Shown here piece by piece: positions 21,798 through 31,095 of a stretch of 64,000 nt of DNA; within the stretch, counting starts at the first letter, position 1; every line of letters starts with the position of its first letter. This DNA comes from Blastocatellia bacterium. GTDB lineage: Bacteria; Acidobacteriota; Blastocatellia; UBA7656. A model generated the notes under the pieces. The model ran no database searches. It was not told the DNA's origin and saw only the letters and a program-made list of their open reading frames with translations. A program made the translations under genes and the position numbers. The stretch lies in NCBI GenBank assembly GCA_035275065.1, contig DATENM010000037.1, positions 1 to 64,000 of the forward strand. Direction: 5' to 3'.

Positions 21798-23974
21798 CAC
21801 GCCATCTCCAATCGGTCGGTCAGCGCGCCGTCAATCGCGGCTGAAGCAATCAACCGCTCATTGGCGCTTGCGTCCAGATGAACAACTGCTCGCCAGCCGC
21901 TTGATCGAATAACCAGCGAGCCGGGCGCTGCGGTAACCGAATAATCGTCGGGCGCAAAGATGGTGATGAACGCGGCTCGCGCGGCGTGACATCGCAAGTC
22001 CAGCGAGAGCGCCGGCTCGCGGTCGTAGTAGTAAGCCGAGCGCCAGCCGCGCGCGCTGCGCGGGTCGGCCCGCATAATTGAGCAGCGCCCCGCGCCCGAC
22101 AGATCGAGCAAGCGCGCCGCGTACGCGCCCGCCGCCGTGTGCAGGGTCAGCCGGTGCTGCGCCTCATCCCATGCGAACGGCAGGTCGGCAAAGAGCCACT
22201 GCAAACGGTAATCGTGATCCGCTCCGCCGAGCAATTGGTCCGCGACAACCCAGCACTCGTCGCCGACGCGCATGACCGCGCGCCGGTGCGCGACCGGCGA
22301 CGGCAAGCGCCGGTAGCCATCGTGTTCTCCATGCCAGTAGACCAGATGGCCGCCCGCCGAGCGCCGGTAATCGGTCATCCCACCGCGCAGCCACGGCAGC
22401 CAGAGAAAGCGGCCAGCGCGCTCCATCTGGTCACAGCCGTCCACCATGACCGTGTTGTGATACGCCGTGCGCGCTAGCTCGTTATCCCAGGGCGCGGGCG
22501 CGTGATAGCTGAAGGTGCCGGCGTCCGTGGCAATGTTTTCGCCGCGCCACCACAGGTCAACGTGCAGCATATCGGCTTGCGCCGGGCGATCTTTAAACGT
22601 CGCGGCGCGCACGAAAGCGAAGCCGGCGGGCGAGCGCAATGTGTAATAACCGCCACACTCGGCTTGCAGGTCGGCGCGCGGCGGTGGCGCCACCGGCGCG
22701 GCGAGCGCCCGCGGGCCAAACAGCCAGAGCAGGTCTTCATCCCACGGCCCCGCCGCGTAACAGCGAGTTTGATCAATCAAGTAATGTGTCGCCTGCACGA
22801 CCGGCCTGTAATCTTGAAAGTCGCCGTTGTCGAGCGGCAGCACCAACGCGCCATCGTTGTGGCCATAATTCGGCACGCGCCCGCTCGTTGTGTCCTGCAA
22901 TTGATAAAGGAAATCACCGGCACGGGCGATGCGATGCTTCAACTCGTCGCTGAACGGCTCTCCCAACAACTCGCCGAGCCGCAGCGGCCACAGGTAATCG
23001 TGCAACATCAAGCGATGATAATTCGTCGAGTGCTGCGTGAACGCGCCGTCGTCATAGATCAGCTTGCGCCCTTCGGATTCGAGCGCGGCGCGGCCTCGTT
23101 GCCTCCATGACGCAGCCGCTTTGAATTCGCGAAAGAGTAGCCCGACGGTGTAGAGGCCGGCGGCTTCGCTGATGCCGTGATTGTTGCCCTGGCTGAGCGC
23201 GTGATCGAAATTGGCGGCGATCCGTTCAGCCGTTATGGCAATCATCTGCGCAAGACCGCCGACGCGCGCCGCCGTAGTTTGTGGCGAGTCGAGAAAGGCA
23301 TAAAGCGCAAAGCACCAGGCCATCACGCGAAACGCTGCCTCCTGGCCACACTTCCAGTTCGCCCCCTGCTGCGGCGGATTGTTAACGCGCCAGTCTTCCG
23401 CCGCGCGCCAGAATTGTTCAACGTAATCTTCATCACCTGTACGCCAGTAGGCGCGAGCGAGCGCGTAGGCGTAGGCGAAGCGCGACGGCTCCCAGATGAT
23501 TTTGATGTCGCCCGAATCGAAATCGCCGATGCGGCTCCAGTGCAGGTCAGCCGCGCCGCGCTCGCCTGTGAAGGGGTTCGCATGCCAGTCGGGCGGAAAG
23601 CCGGTTTGCGCCGTGCGTCGCTCAAAGTAACGCAGCCGGCCTTGCTTGATCTGCGCGGCGATTATCAGCGGCGTCGTTTCGGCTACGTCGTCCCAGGCAG
23701 CGAAGAGAGGTTGATAACGCTCGCGGTCGGCGCTTGCAAAGAAGAACGGCGGCGCATGGCGCTTTCGGTAATCAAGATAACGCTCAGGGTCGGCGAGCGC
23801 CGCGTCTTTCAAAAACTGTTCGAGCGGTTGTGCCTGCCAGGCGCGCGCCGGCAAACGCCATGCAATGGCGCCGCTGCGCAGCCGCGCCGCGTACCCGACA
23901 CGATGCGCCAGCCAGCGCGGCCCGAAGTGCTGCCAGAGATGATACAGGCGCGAGGCCGAAGACATGGAGATCAT
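21797..23974 (-). CDS. heparinase II/III-like polysaccharide lyase
   Basis: The 725-residue product has the two-part architecture of heparinase II/III-like proteins: an N-terminal (alpha/alpha) toroid (about 50-370; NNHGISEAAGLYTVG, HSTNYHRLMLHDYLW and GHNDGA are typical) and a C-terminal beta-sandwich domain (about 440-690; ADMLHVDLWWRGENIATDAG, AYHNTVMVDG). No signal peptide is obvious, as for many such proteins in polysaccharide loci. A lyase acting on uronic-acid polymers may trim or release the product of this locus. ATG 23974 is used; ATG 23965 is also possible. Its stop overlaps the start of the next gene. Confidence 0.88.
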   Translation of the reverse strand: MISMSSASRLYHLWQHFGPRWLAHRVGYAARLRSGAIAWRLPARAWQAQPLEQFLKDAALADPERYLDYRKRHAPPFFFASADRERYQPLFAAWDDVAETTPLIIAAQIKQGRLRYFERRTAQTGFPPDWHANPFTGERGAADLHWSRIGDFDSGDIKIIWEPSRFAYAYALARAYWRTGDEDYVEQFWRAAEDWRVNNPPQQGANWKCGQEAAFRVMAWCFALYAFLDSPQTTAARVGGLAQMIAITAERIAANFDHALSQGNNHGISEAAGLYTVGLLFREFKAAASWRQRGRAALESEGRKLIYDDGAFTQHSTNYHRLMLHDYLWPLRLGELLGEPFSDELKHRIARAGDFLYQLQDTTSGRVPNYGHNDGALVLPLDNGDFQDYRPVVQATHYLIDQTRCYAAGPWDEDLLWLFGPRALAAPVAPPPRADLQAECGGYYTLRSPAGFAFVRAATFKDRPAQADMLHVDLWWRGENIATDAGTFSYHAPAPWDNELARTAYHNTVMVDGCDQMERAGRFLWLPWLRGGMTDYRRSAGGHLVYWHGEHDGYRRLPSPVAHRRAVMRVGDECWVVADQLLGGADHDYRLQWLFADLPFAWDEAQHRLTLHTAAGAYAARLLDLSGAGRCSIMRADPRSARGWRSAYYYDREPALSLDLRCHAARAAFITIFAPDDYSVTAAPGSLVIRSSGWRAVVHLDASANERLIASAAIDGALTDRLEMA

Positions 23975-23981
23975 CGTGTCT

Positions 23982-24719
23982 TTATCGCTGCTTTTGAAAT
24001 TGCAAGAGCAGCATGTACTTTCCGCACTCAGGGGCTCGCCCGCCGGTCGTATCAGCAGTCGTATCCAGGGCGGCGCTGAAGCCCTGGCGCTCGGCCATCT
24101 CGCGCCACTGCCCAGGCGTCAGGCGCTGCCGCGAAACGCTCAAATAGATCAGATAACGCTGCGCCGCCGGTATGAGCTTGAATGCCGCTGAACGGGCGAG
24201 CCGCACCGCCAGGGGGCGGAGAAATTTTTCGAGCTTGCGCCGCCGGTTCCGCACGTCCGGCGCAGTAAAGATCAACCACCCGCCGGGCTTCAGCACACGG
24301 TTGCATTCGCCCAATACGGCATCCGGGTCATGGAGGTATTCGAAGACGCTCGTGGCCACCACCGCTTCGAACGCCGCAGAAGTCAGCGGCAAGCGTTGCC
24401 AGTTTGCAGACAACCGCAGCCAGCGAATCGGCGCACCGGCAAAGGCCCGCTGGCCTTCTTCAATCATCTGTTCGGCAATGTCGCACGCCGTCACGTCGTA
24501 GCCTTGCCGGCTGAGATGAAATGCGAGATTGCCGGTGCCACAGCCCAGGTCAAGAATCGCGGCGGGCCGAGAGAGCCTTTGCGTGATGAGCTGCCCGACC
24601 GCATGAAGGCGATGCCGCAGCGGGCCATTGTCTTCATACTTTGCCGGCCAGGATGCGGCTTTGTCGTTGAACAGCCGTTGTACGGCGTTCGGCTCCTGGC
24701 TTTTTGTTGCTGTGCTCAT
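23982..24719 (-). CDS. class I SAM-dependent methyltransferase
   Basis: From ATG 24719 the product has 245 residues with a Methyltransf_11/25-type fold: motif I ILDLGCGTGNLAFHLS (about 52-67), the acidic residue in VTACDIAEQMIE, motif II-like FEAVVATSVFEYLHDP and post-motif VLKPGGWLIFTAPD. The C-terminal third is variable and basic. It may methylate a sugar hydroxyl or terminate a glycan chain in this locus, or act on a lipid carrier; the sequence does not decide. It follows the GT4 gene by 32 bp if ATG 24719 is right; a TTG at 24758 would overlap that gene. Confidence 0.85.
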   Translation of the reverse strand: MSTATKSQEPNAVQRLFNDKAASWPAKYEDNGPLRHRLHAVGQLITQRLSRPAAILDLGCGTGNLAFHLSRQGYDVTACDIAEQMIEEGQRAFAGAPIRWLRLSANWQRLPLTSAAFEAVVATSVFEYLHDPDAVLGECNRVLKPGGWLIFTAPDVRNRRRKLEKFLRPLAVRLARSAAFKLIPAAQRYLIYLSVSRQRLTPGQWREMAERQGFSAALDTTADTTGGRAPECGKYMLLLQFQKQR

Positions 24720-24751
24720 GTGAAAACGGCTGTCGCCTGAGCGATACGCGC

Positions 24752-25999
24752 CTAGCAACGATGACCGGCGATCATATCGAGGTAGAACTGCTCGGCTTGT
24801 TGCATCACGCGCTGGTATTCGGCGCGCTCTGCGATCAATCGCCCATTGCGCTCGCGGGCCGCTTGCCGCAATGGCCCGTCGTCGAGCGCGCGAATCATCG
24901 CGGCAGCCAGCGAATCAGCGCTGGTCGCATCGCAGAGCAGACCGTTCACGCCATCGTCAATCCACTCGCAGACCGATTCGATGCGGCCCGCGACCGGCAA
25001 GCAGCCGCACGCCATCGCTTCGAGCAGCGTGTTCGGCGTGCCGTCGTGCAAGGAAGGCGAGACGGCCACCTGCGCCAGCCGAAACAGCGCCGGCATCTGG
25101 TCACGCGCCACTTGCGGCAGCAGGCGAACGCTTTCAGCGAGGCCGAACTGCTCGACCCATCTCTCGGCCATCGGGTTGCCTTGCATGGCGACGCACAGGA
25201 AGACCGTCCGCGGATGCTTGTTTAAGACCGCGGGCAGGGCGGCAAAGAATGTGTCTGTGCGCACGTAGTTGCGAAAGCCGCGCGGGTTGATTATCACCGG
25301 CGCATCGGTGGCGATGCCGAGCTGCTTCATCAAGGCGGCGTTCGGCTCGCCCCGGTGAAACAGCGACGAATGAATGCCGCCCGCAGTCGGCAAGATAATC
25401 GTGTTCTGCAAGTTTTGAAATCCCCACGCCTGGGCGGCGAGATCGAGGTCGCGCCGGCAGTCGCAATGCAAGGCGTCGGCACGTTGCAAGACGCGGCGCG
25501 TCTGCCGGGCAATGATCGGGTAGCGGCTGGCGAACAACGTCAGATCGTTCCCCCAAACCGACACCAGCAGCGGCAGAGATTCTACGGCGGCCCGCGCCGC
25601 CAGCATGCCTTCAAACGGGATGCGCATGGCGTGGACGACATCCGGCGCAATCTGCCGAATCAACCCTCGCGCCCGTTTGATCGCGGCGGGCAAGGTCAGC
25701 GGGCCGGCCCACATTCGCGCCGCCAAAACCGATTGTGCCAGTCGGCCCTTGCGCAAGCCCGCTAGCCGCCGCGCCCACCGCGAGCGGTTCTGGCCGGCAG
25801 CGCCATTATGCGGCGTCGCTTCGGCGGCCAGCAGCCCGGAGAAAGCAAGTGGGAGTTGATAGACCATTGCCCCGGCAAACGCCCCGGCGTCGCACGGGTA
25901 GGTCGAGAGGATGTGAACGTCATGACGGCGCTCGATGAAATAATTGATCCAGCCCTGAGCGATGGGACTGCGGGCGTCGGCGACAAAGAGAATTCTCAC
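24752..25999 (-). CDS. GT4 family glycosyltransferase
   Basis: This 415-residue GT-B enzyme starts at GTG 25999. The N-terminal Rossmann half has MRILFVADARSPIAQGWINY and VVHAMRIPFEG (about 120-130). The C-terminal nucleotide-sugar half has PRGFRNYVRTDTFF, the VSPSLHDGTPNTLLEAMACG block with the conserved Glu (about 330-350) and WIDDGVNGLL. It belongs to the retaining GT4 group that transfers hexoses, deoxyhexoses or aminosugars from nucleotide donors; donor and acceptor cannot be read from the sequence. It lies 7 bp from the upstream GT4 gene, in one operon. Confidence 0.88.
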   Translation of the reverse strand: MRILFVADARSPIAQGWINYFIERRHDVHILSTYPCDAGAFAGAMVYQLPLAFSGLLAAEATPHNGAAGQNRSRWARRLAGLRKGRLAQSVLAARMWAGPLTLPAAIKRARGLIRQIAPDVVHAMRIPFEGMLAARAAVESLPLLVSVWGNDLTLFASRYPIIARQTRRVLQRADALHCDCRRDLDLAAQAWGFQNLQNTIILPTAGGIHSSLFHRGEPNAALMKQLGIATDAPVIINPRGFRNYVRTDTFFAALPAVLNKHPRTVFLCVAMQGNPMAERWVEQFGLAESVRLLPQVARDQMPALFRLAQVAVSPSLHDGTPNTLLEAMACGCLPVAGRIESVCEWIDDGVNGLLCDATSADSLAAAMIRALDDGPLRQAARERNGRLIAERAEYQRVMQQAEQFYLDMIAGHRC

Positions 26000-26005
26000 A
26001 TCGGC

Positions 26006-27157
26006 TCAATCGGCGGCCTGTGCGGCAGACAGCACTGTCCAGGGCGGCACCGGCTTTTCATCGGTACAGCCCATCATGTGATTCAGACAGTCGATCAGGT
26101 AAGGCGACACCGCTTCGGTCGAAACCCGCTCGCCCATCATCGCGGCATTGATTCGCCATCGCGGCCAGTCGGTTTCTTGATCGAGAAAATCGCGCAGGCG
26201 GTTTCGCAAATCGTCGGCGTCGCCGGCGCGAAAGACATAACCGTTCTGCCCCGCACGGATGAGATCGGCAGCGCCACACTGGTCAGAAACAATCGCCGGC
26301 ACGCCGACCGAAAAGGCTTCGTTGACGACGACGCCCCAGCCGTCCCAGCGGCTCGGCAAAACCAGCAGGTCGGCGGCTGAGAGGCGCGCAGGGATGGCGG
26401 CAGGCGATATGCTCGGCTCGAAGCGAACGCGCCGGGCGAGTCCGCTTCGCTCAACCTGTGCGCGCAGCGCCGGCAAGCCGTCGCCCTCACCGATCAATGT
26501 CAACGTCACGCCTTGAAACTCATCGAACAGCGGTTGCGCGGCGCTTAGCAGCAGGTCGAGCCCTTTGCGCGGAATCATCTGCCCGGCGAAAACGATCTCG
26601 CAGGCGCTCTCTTTTTTCGCGCCCGCGGCACGCGCCTGCCCCCGCGCCCGCGAGCGGAAATATCCAAACGGGTAGATCGCCGCCTGCCTGACGCCTAGCT
26701 GTCTGTAGAAGTCTGCGGCGAGGTGCGAGACCGGCAGCAATCCGCTTGCCCGCGACGCCAGCACGCGCCCGAGGCCGCCGCGCAACGCCCGCTTGATGGC
26801 CGAGCGCCGCGGGTGTGGGTCGGGCGCTTCGGAATAGATGGCATAGCGGCTGCGGGCTGTGGCCAGCGTGATGAGCGCCGCCGTGAAAGCCGGCTCTGCC
26901 CAGATGCCGTTGACGATATGCAGGCGGCGGCGCGCCGCCCACGCCAGCCGCCGGGCGTCGCTCAAACGATGCTGCGGATCAAGGAAGCGATGCGCGTAGC
27001 CGTGCAGGTCTTCGTCCCAACCGAGCCGCAAGCGGTCGGCGGGCAAACGCTTCGCGAAGATCACCTGCAAGTCCACCCGCGCCGAAGCCAGCAGGCTGCG
27101 GAACAGGTCGCCCTGATAAAACGACGGGTAGTTCATCCAGACGGTCAGCGGCAACAT
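26006..27157 (-). CDS. GT4 family glycosyltransferase
   Basis: This 383-residue enzyme starts at ATG 27157 and has the GT-B fold. The C-terminal half carries EIVFAGQMIPRKGLDLLLSA, LIGEGDGLPALRAQVE and the LVLPSRWDGWGVVVNEAFSVGVP donor-site block with the conserved Glu (about 290-310). The N-terminal half is less typical and Arg-rich (DRLRLGWDEDLHGYAHRFL), suggesting a negatively charged membrane or acceptor. It stands between the polymerase gene and another GT4 gene in the same operon. Donor and linkage are unknown. Confidence 0.87.
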   Translation of the reverse strand: MLPLTVWMNYPSFYQGDLFRSLLASARVDLQVIFAKRLPADRLRLGWDEDLHGYAHRFLDPQHRLSDARRLAWAARRRLHIVNGIWAEPAFTAALITLATARSRYAIYSEAPDPHPRRSAIKRALRGGLGRVLASRASGLLPVSHLAADFYRQLGVRQAAIYPFGYFRSRARGQARAAGAKKESACEIVFAGQMIPRKGLDLLLSAAQPLFDEFQGVTLTLIGEGDGLPALRAQVERSGLARRVRFEPSISPAAIPARLSAADLLVLPSRWDGWGVVVNEAFSVGVPAIVSDQCGAADLIRAGQNGYVFRAGDADDLRNRLRDFLDQETDWPRWRINAAMMGERVSTEAVSPYLIDCLNHMMGCTDEKPVPPWTVLSAAQAAD

Positions 27158-27178
27158 GCGTCTCAGGTGTAGACTCGA

Positions 27179-28561
27179 TTACTGCGCCGCGGAGTTGGCC
27201 GATTCCGGCACGTCGTAAACCGACATCAGCTTTTTCTTTCGCCGCGGCAGAATGTAGTGCAGCAAGACGATGATCATCAGCGGCATCATGTTCACCCAGG
27301 TGAAGACGATGATCGAGGTCAAGCCGTCGCGGAAAACCTGTATCAGGTTGCAGGCGATCAGCAGGTAGCAGAGGCGGATGACCGTGTAATAGTTGCTGCG
27401 GTAGGCGCGAAAATAGATGCGCGCCAAACCGTAGGCCAGCAGCATCGGGATGACCACGATGCCGACGTAGCCAAAGTTGACATAGGATTCGCCCAGGAAG
27501 GTCACGATCATACCGAGCGCGCCCATTGGCCGCCACGGCTTTGAAATGTCTTGAAGGTAATCGGCGAGGCCGGGCTTGTCGGGCCACCACTGGTGCGGCA
27601 CCGGCAGCGTCAGCAGCGCCAGATAGGTCGAGCCGTAATAGTAATGGCCGGCATCATCCATCAGCGACAGGGCGCAGGCGAACTGGTCGAGGAACTGCTG
27701 GTCGGGCGCTTTGACGGCGAGCGCCAGGTTGACGGTCTCCGCCGAAGTCACGACGATCTCGTTGACCGAATTGCCTTCTTGCGCCATCTGACCGATGCTC
27801 TTGAGCGGGAAATAGATCAGTATCAAACCCACCAGCACCGCCGCCAGGTAGAGCGGCGGCCAGCGCAAGCGGCGGCGGTCGAGAAAGATTTGAATCAGCA
27901 GCAAGATGGGAATGAGGACCCGGAAGCGGTGATAGCCCTGGTAGGCCATGATTAACAGGTAGAGGCTCATCGGCACGAGCAGCCACCAGCGGAAGCCGTA
28001 CCAGTAAATCAGCGCCAGCAGCGCCAGCCCCGCCCATACCTGCATGATGAAAAAGTAATTCGAGGTCTGCCACTCGCCCGGCTCCAGGGCTTCGCCGATG
28101 GCCGACAGACCGGGCACGTTGGCGAAGGCCAGCAGCCCGAAAATCCCGAGCGGGAAAGCGACGGCGACGACCGCCCAGATGTAACGCAGCGACAGGTTGG
28201 CGCTCCCCTCTTCGGCGACCGGCGCGCGCCGATGCTTTTTCAAATCGTCGGCAGAGGCTTTGACCCAGGCGGCGGTCATGACGACCAGCGCCAGATCGCC
28301 GAGCAGCGCGGCGCGAACGATTTCGCCAGGCGTGACGGCTTCGATGAATCCTTGATATTCACTGAACAAGGTTTCGGCGCCAAACATCAAGCCGAACAGT
28401 CGAAAGGTGAAAGTGTAGAGATGAAAGAAGAGATAGATGGTGCCGGGGTGTGAATGCGCCAGCCGTCCATACTTCAACAGCAAGACGACGCAGATGATGA
28501 CCGTCATCACATCGATCAAGGCGACGACGGGGATGTCAATTCCGGGTAGGTTGCCGAACAC
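27179..28561 (-). CDS. polysaccharide repeat-unit polymerase (Wzy-like membrane protein)
   Basis: The 460-residue product starts at GTG 28561 behind a GGAG site. It has about ten to twelve hydrophobic helices, a charged periplasmic loop around residues 250-330 (SIGQMAQEGNSVNEIV... SLMDDAGHYYYGSTYLALL) and a basic C-terminal tail (PRRKKKL). The pattern with FLGESYVNFGYVGIVVIPMLL fits oligosaccharide repeat-unit polymerases (Wzy / EpsG-like / O-antigen polymerase type), which are very diverse in sequence. It would polymerise flipped lipid-linked units at the outer face of the inner membrane. A separate ligase-like protein is encoded at 44555, so this is the better polymerase candidate. Confidence 0.75.
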   Translation of the reverse strand: MFGNLPGIDIPVVALIDVMTVIICVVLLLKYGRLAHSHPGTIYLFFHLYTFTFRLFGLMFGAETLFSEYQGFIEAVTPGEIVRAALLGDLALVVMTAAWVKASADDLKKHRRAPVAEEGSANLSLRYIWAVVAVAFPLGIFGLLAFANVPGLSAIGEALEPGEWQTSNYFFIMQVWAGLALLALIYWYGFRWWLLVPMSLYLLIMAYQGYHRFRVLIPILLLIQIFLDRRRLRWPPLYLAAVLVGLILIYFPLKSIGQMAQEGNSVNEIVVTSAETVNLALAVKAPDQQFLDQFACALSLMDDAGHYYYGSTYLALLTLPVPHQWWPDKPGLADYLQDISKPWRPMGALGMIVTFLGESYVNFGYVGIVVIPMLLAYGLARIYFRAYRSNYYTVIRLCYLLIACNLIQVFRDGLTSIIVFTWVNMMPLMIIVLLHYILPRRKKKLMSVYDVPESANSAAQ

Positions 28562-28576
28562 GACTGCTCCTGATGA

Positions 28577-29851
28577 TCACCCGACACCGACATGGGACGA
28601 AGCGACTTCGCCGGCCGGTGCCGTGACCATTGTTTGATACGCCGCGCGCACGCCGGCGCGGAAGCGCTCCCAGGTGAACTGCCGCGCACGCGCCGCGGCG
28701 GCTTCGCCCATGCCTGCGAGCGCGGCACGGTTCGCCATGCCCCATGCCAATTGTTCGGCGATGGCTTGTGAATCGCGGATGGGAACGATCCAGCCGTGCT
28801 TGCCGGGCTCGATCACGTCCGGTCCGCAGGTATGCGGCGTGGTGATTACAGGCAAGCCGCACGACATCGCTTCAAGAATGACATGGCCGAAGCCTTCGGC
28901 GAGCGAGGGCAGCGCAAAGACGTCGGCGCTGTGTAGCTCGCGAATCAACTCGCCATGCGATAAGCCGATTTTGGCTTCAACGTCGAGGTCCGTATACGCA
29001 GCCAGCAATCGTGTGTCAACCACGCCGCGCCCGCATAGCCGCACGCGCAGGCGCTTTGATTTGAGCAGGCGAACGGCGTCGAGCAAGTACGCCAGTCCTT
29101 TGCGCTGCGACAGGCTGCCGACATAAACCACGGTGAACGGGTGGTCGGCGGCTGGTGGTGTGAGGCGTGGTGTGAAAGCGACAGGGTCAACGCCGTAAGG
29201 AACGACATGCACCTGTGCGGCGGGGATGCCTTGATCGATGAGCGTCTGCGCCGTGAAGCGGCTGGCGACGACCCAGCCATTGGCCAGGTGCGGCTCACTG
29301 GCCAGCGCCGCGAATTCGGCCTCGGAAAGCCCCAGCTCATACTCGGCCAACAGCGATGCCTCTGCCCGCGGCACGCGCCGGATTTCTTCAAGCAACAGAG
29401 CGCGCACCGCCTGCGGGTGCGGGTGGAGCTGAAACAAGAAGCGATGCGCGGGCCGCGCCGCCGCCGCCTTGAAGGCCGCGCCGGCGTAATAGCTATAACA
29501 AAACAGCGCCGCCCCTTCGCTGAGCGCCGTCTGCCTCGCCTTGCGGCTCAAGGCTACATCTTTATAGCGATTGAGCCTGAGCGTGCGCGCCGCTTTCATC
29601 AAGGCGGCGGCGGCCCATGCTCTTGCTGATACGCGAACGCGACCGCTGTCTAACCCGGCGCAGTAGCGCGCCGCAATCACACGGCGCGGCAACAGGGCGC
29701 CTGCCGAGCGCGCAAACCATCTTTGATCGGCGGGCCAATACACGTCGGTCACCAGCGAATGCAAGAGCCCGGCTTCGTCGAGCGCCAGCGGCAACTGATA
29801 ATGATCGCGCGCGCCCGCCAGCGCGACGACGGCCTGTGGAAGAGATTGCAT
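28577..29851 (-). CDS. GT4 family glycosyltransferase
   Basis: The conserved part begins near MQSLPQAVVALAGARDHYQ, so ATG 29851 is preferred (424 residues); ATG 29896 or a TTG at 29935 coupled to the previous stop are alternatives. The C-terminal half is a clear GT4 donor domain: VVYVGSLSQRKGLAYLLDAV, the DVFALPSLAEGFGHVILEAM block with the conserved Glu and CGLPVITTPHTCGPD. The N-terminal half contains YSYYAGAAFKAAAA and HPHPQAVRALL, features shared with a group of capsule GT4 enzymes. Its neighbour upstream encodes a radical SAM protein. Donor and acceptor are unknown. Confidence 0.87.
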   Translation of the reverse strand: MQSLPQAVVALAGARDHYQLPLALDEAGLLHSLVTDVYWPADQRWFARSAGALLPRRVIAARYCAGLDSGRVRVSARAWAAAALMKAARTLRLNRYKDVALSRKARQTALSEGAALFCYSYYAGAAFKAAAARPAHRFLFQLHPHPQAVRALLLEEIRRVPRAEASLLAEYELGLSEAEFAALASEPHLANGWVVASRFTAQTLIDQGIPAAQVHVVPYGVDPVAFTPRLTPPAADHPFTVVYVGSLSQRKGLAYLLDAVRLLKSKRLRVRLCGRGVVDTRLLAAYTDLDVEAKIGLSHGELIRELHSADVFALPSLAEGFGHVILEAMSCGLPVITTPHTCGPDVIEPGKHGWIVPIRDSQAIAEQLAWGMANRAALAGMGEAAAARARQFTWERFRAGVRAAYQTMVTAPAGEVASSHVGVG

Positions 29852-29931
29852 GATCGGGGTTGCGGCGCAGACGACGGAGTTGATTAGCCCGCGCATCCGC
29901 GGATCGCGCACATTGAATCGTGACGACCGGC

Positions 29932-30972
29932 TCAATAGCGCAGCTTTCTTTTAAGCACAGGCCGCATTGCCAAACGTAAGCCGCCGCGCAACAACGAGCG
30001 CGGATTTGATAGCCACCGCGACAGCGAGCGCGTCAGCCGCGTCGAGACGTATTCGCTGACGTTGCATGTGGCGCACGGGCCTTTCTTGGGGCCATAACCA
30101 CGCAAGCCTCGCCGCCATCCGGCAAGGCGCACATACGCATCAACCAGCCCCGTGCCATTCGTGCCGATCTTAGCGACCACGCCGCCCTGATGCGCCGGGC
30201 TGTCGCTGCGCAACTGGCAGCAGATGACGACCGAGCCATCCCAGTCAATCACCAGGTGTTTGTAAGGCGCATAACATGGGGCGAAGCGCGCCGTCTGCCG
30301 GGCGATCTGAATCAGGCCGCCGCGGTCGGATAAATCCAACGCCTTCATTGACGCCACATTGCGGACGCGGGAAACGACCTCGGTCTTTTCCGAGGCAATC
30401 CGGTAAGCCAGCTCCGGCCGGCGCGACAGCAGCGACGCGGATCGCTGAATGCGCCGCAACAGCTTGTCGTGATAGCGCCCGGCGGCTTCGTGGTCATACG
30501 CTTCGTCATCCGGGAAATAGACATCGAGCCAGAGCCGATCAAGCCCGGCCTCTTCAAGCTGGCGCAGGTAATCGGCGTCCAGGTAATCGCCGTTCGAGTT
30601 AATCGCAATGCGGGCGCGCGGCGCGGCCTGGCGCACCTGGCGAATCCGCTCGATGATCTGTCGTTCGGAAAGCGGCTCGGAGTAGCGCGACCAGACGATG
30701 GTGCCGCGGTAATCCACCGCGCGCAGGCCCTCAAGAATCGCCTGCCAGGCCGCTTCCGGCATCGCCAGTTTTTCGCTCAAGCGGTCAATAAAGCTATTCG
30801 GACAGAACGAGCAAGTGCGGTTGCAGTAAGACGTGGTCTCCCACTCGATCAGCTCGACATATTCACGAAATAGCGCCAACCCCTCAACGCCCGACAGGTC
30901 AAAACGGAAATGGCGGTCGTCGATCCGCAGCGAATTTCTGACGACTGCGCCAATCGAGGTCAATGCCTTCAT
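29932..30972 (-). CDS. radical SAM protein with SPASM-type C-terminus
   Basis: This 346-residue protein has the radical SAM CxxxCxxC motif at Cys50, Cys54 and Cys57 (SYCNRTCSFCPNS), followed by a TIM-barrel-like region with INSNGDYL and WLDVYFPDDE. The C-terminal part has further Cys clusters (CYAPYKHLVIDWDGSVVICC, and CATC at about 300-303) that probably bind auxiliary iron-sulfur clusters, as in SPASM/twitch proteins. Family members modify peptides, but related ones in capsule loci act on sugars, for example as dehydrogenases or epimerases. Here it sits first in a minus-strand sub-operon next to a GT4 gene. I infer an unusual redox or radical step on a sugar; the substrate is not visible. 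Confidence 0.88.
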   Translation of the reverse strand: MKALTSIGAVVRNSLRIDDRHFRFDLSGVEGLALFREYVELIEWETTSYCNRTCSFCPNSFIDRLSEKLAMPEAAWQAILEGLRAVDYRGTIVWSRYSEPLSERQIIERIRQVRQAAPRARIAINSNGDYLDADYLRQLEEAGLDRLWLDVYFPDDEAYDHEAAGRYHDKLLRRIQRSASLLSRRPELAYRIASEKTEVVSRVRNVASMKALDLSDRGGLIQIARQTARFAPCYAPYKHLVIDWDGSVVICCQLRSDSPAHQGGVVAKIGTNGTGLVDAYVRLAGWRRGLRGYGPKKGPCATCNVSEYVSTRLTRSLSRWLSNPRSLLRGGLRLAMRPVLKRKLRY

Positions 30973-31095
30973 CGGTGTCCGTCTTAATCGAGCGTCACGA
31001 GATCAAATCATGCCCGGCGCACAAGGGCGGCGCTGATACGCGAGCCCGCGCCCGCCATTGCAAAAGCCATGGCGAATGGATAGATTATCCGTCGC

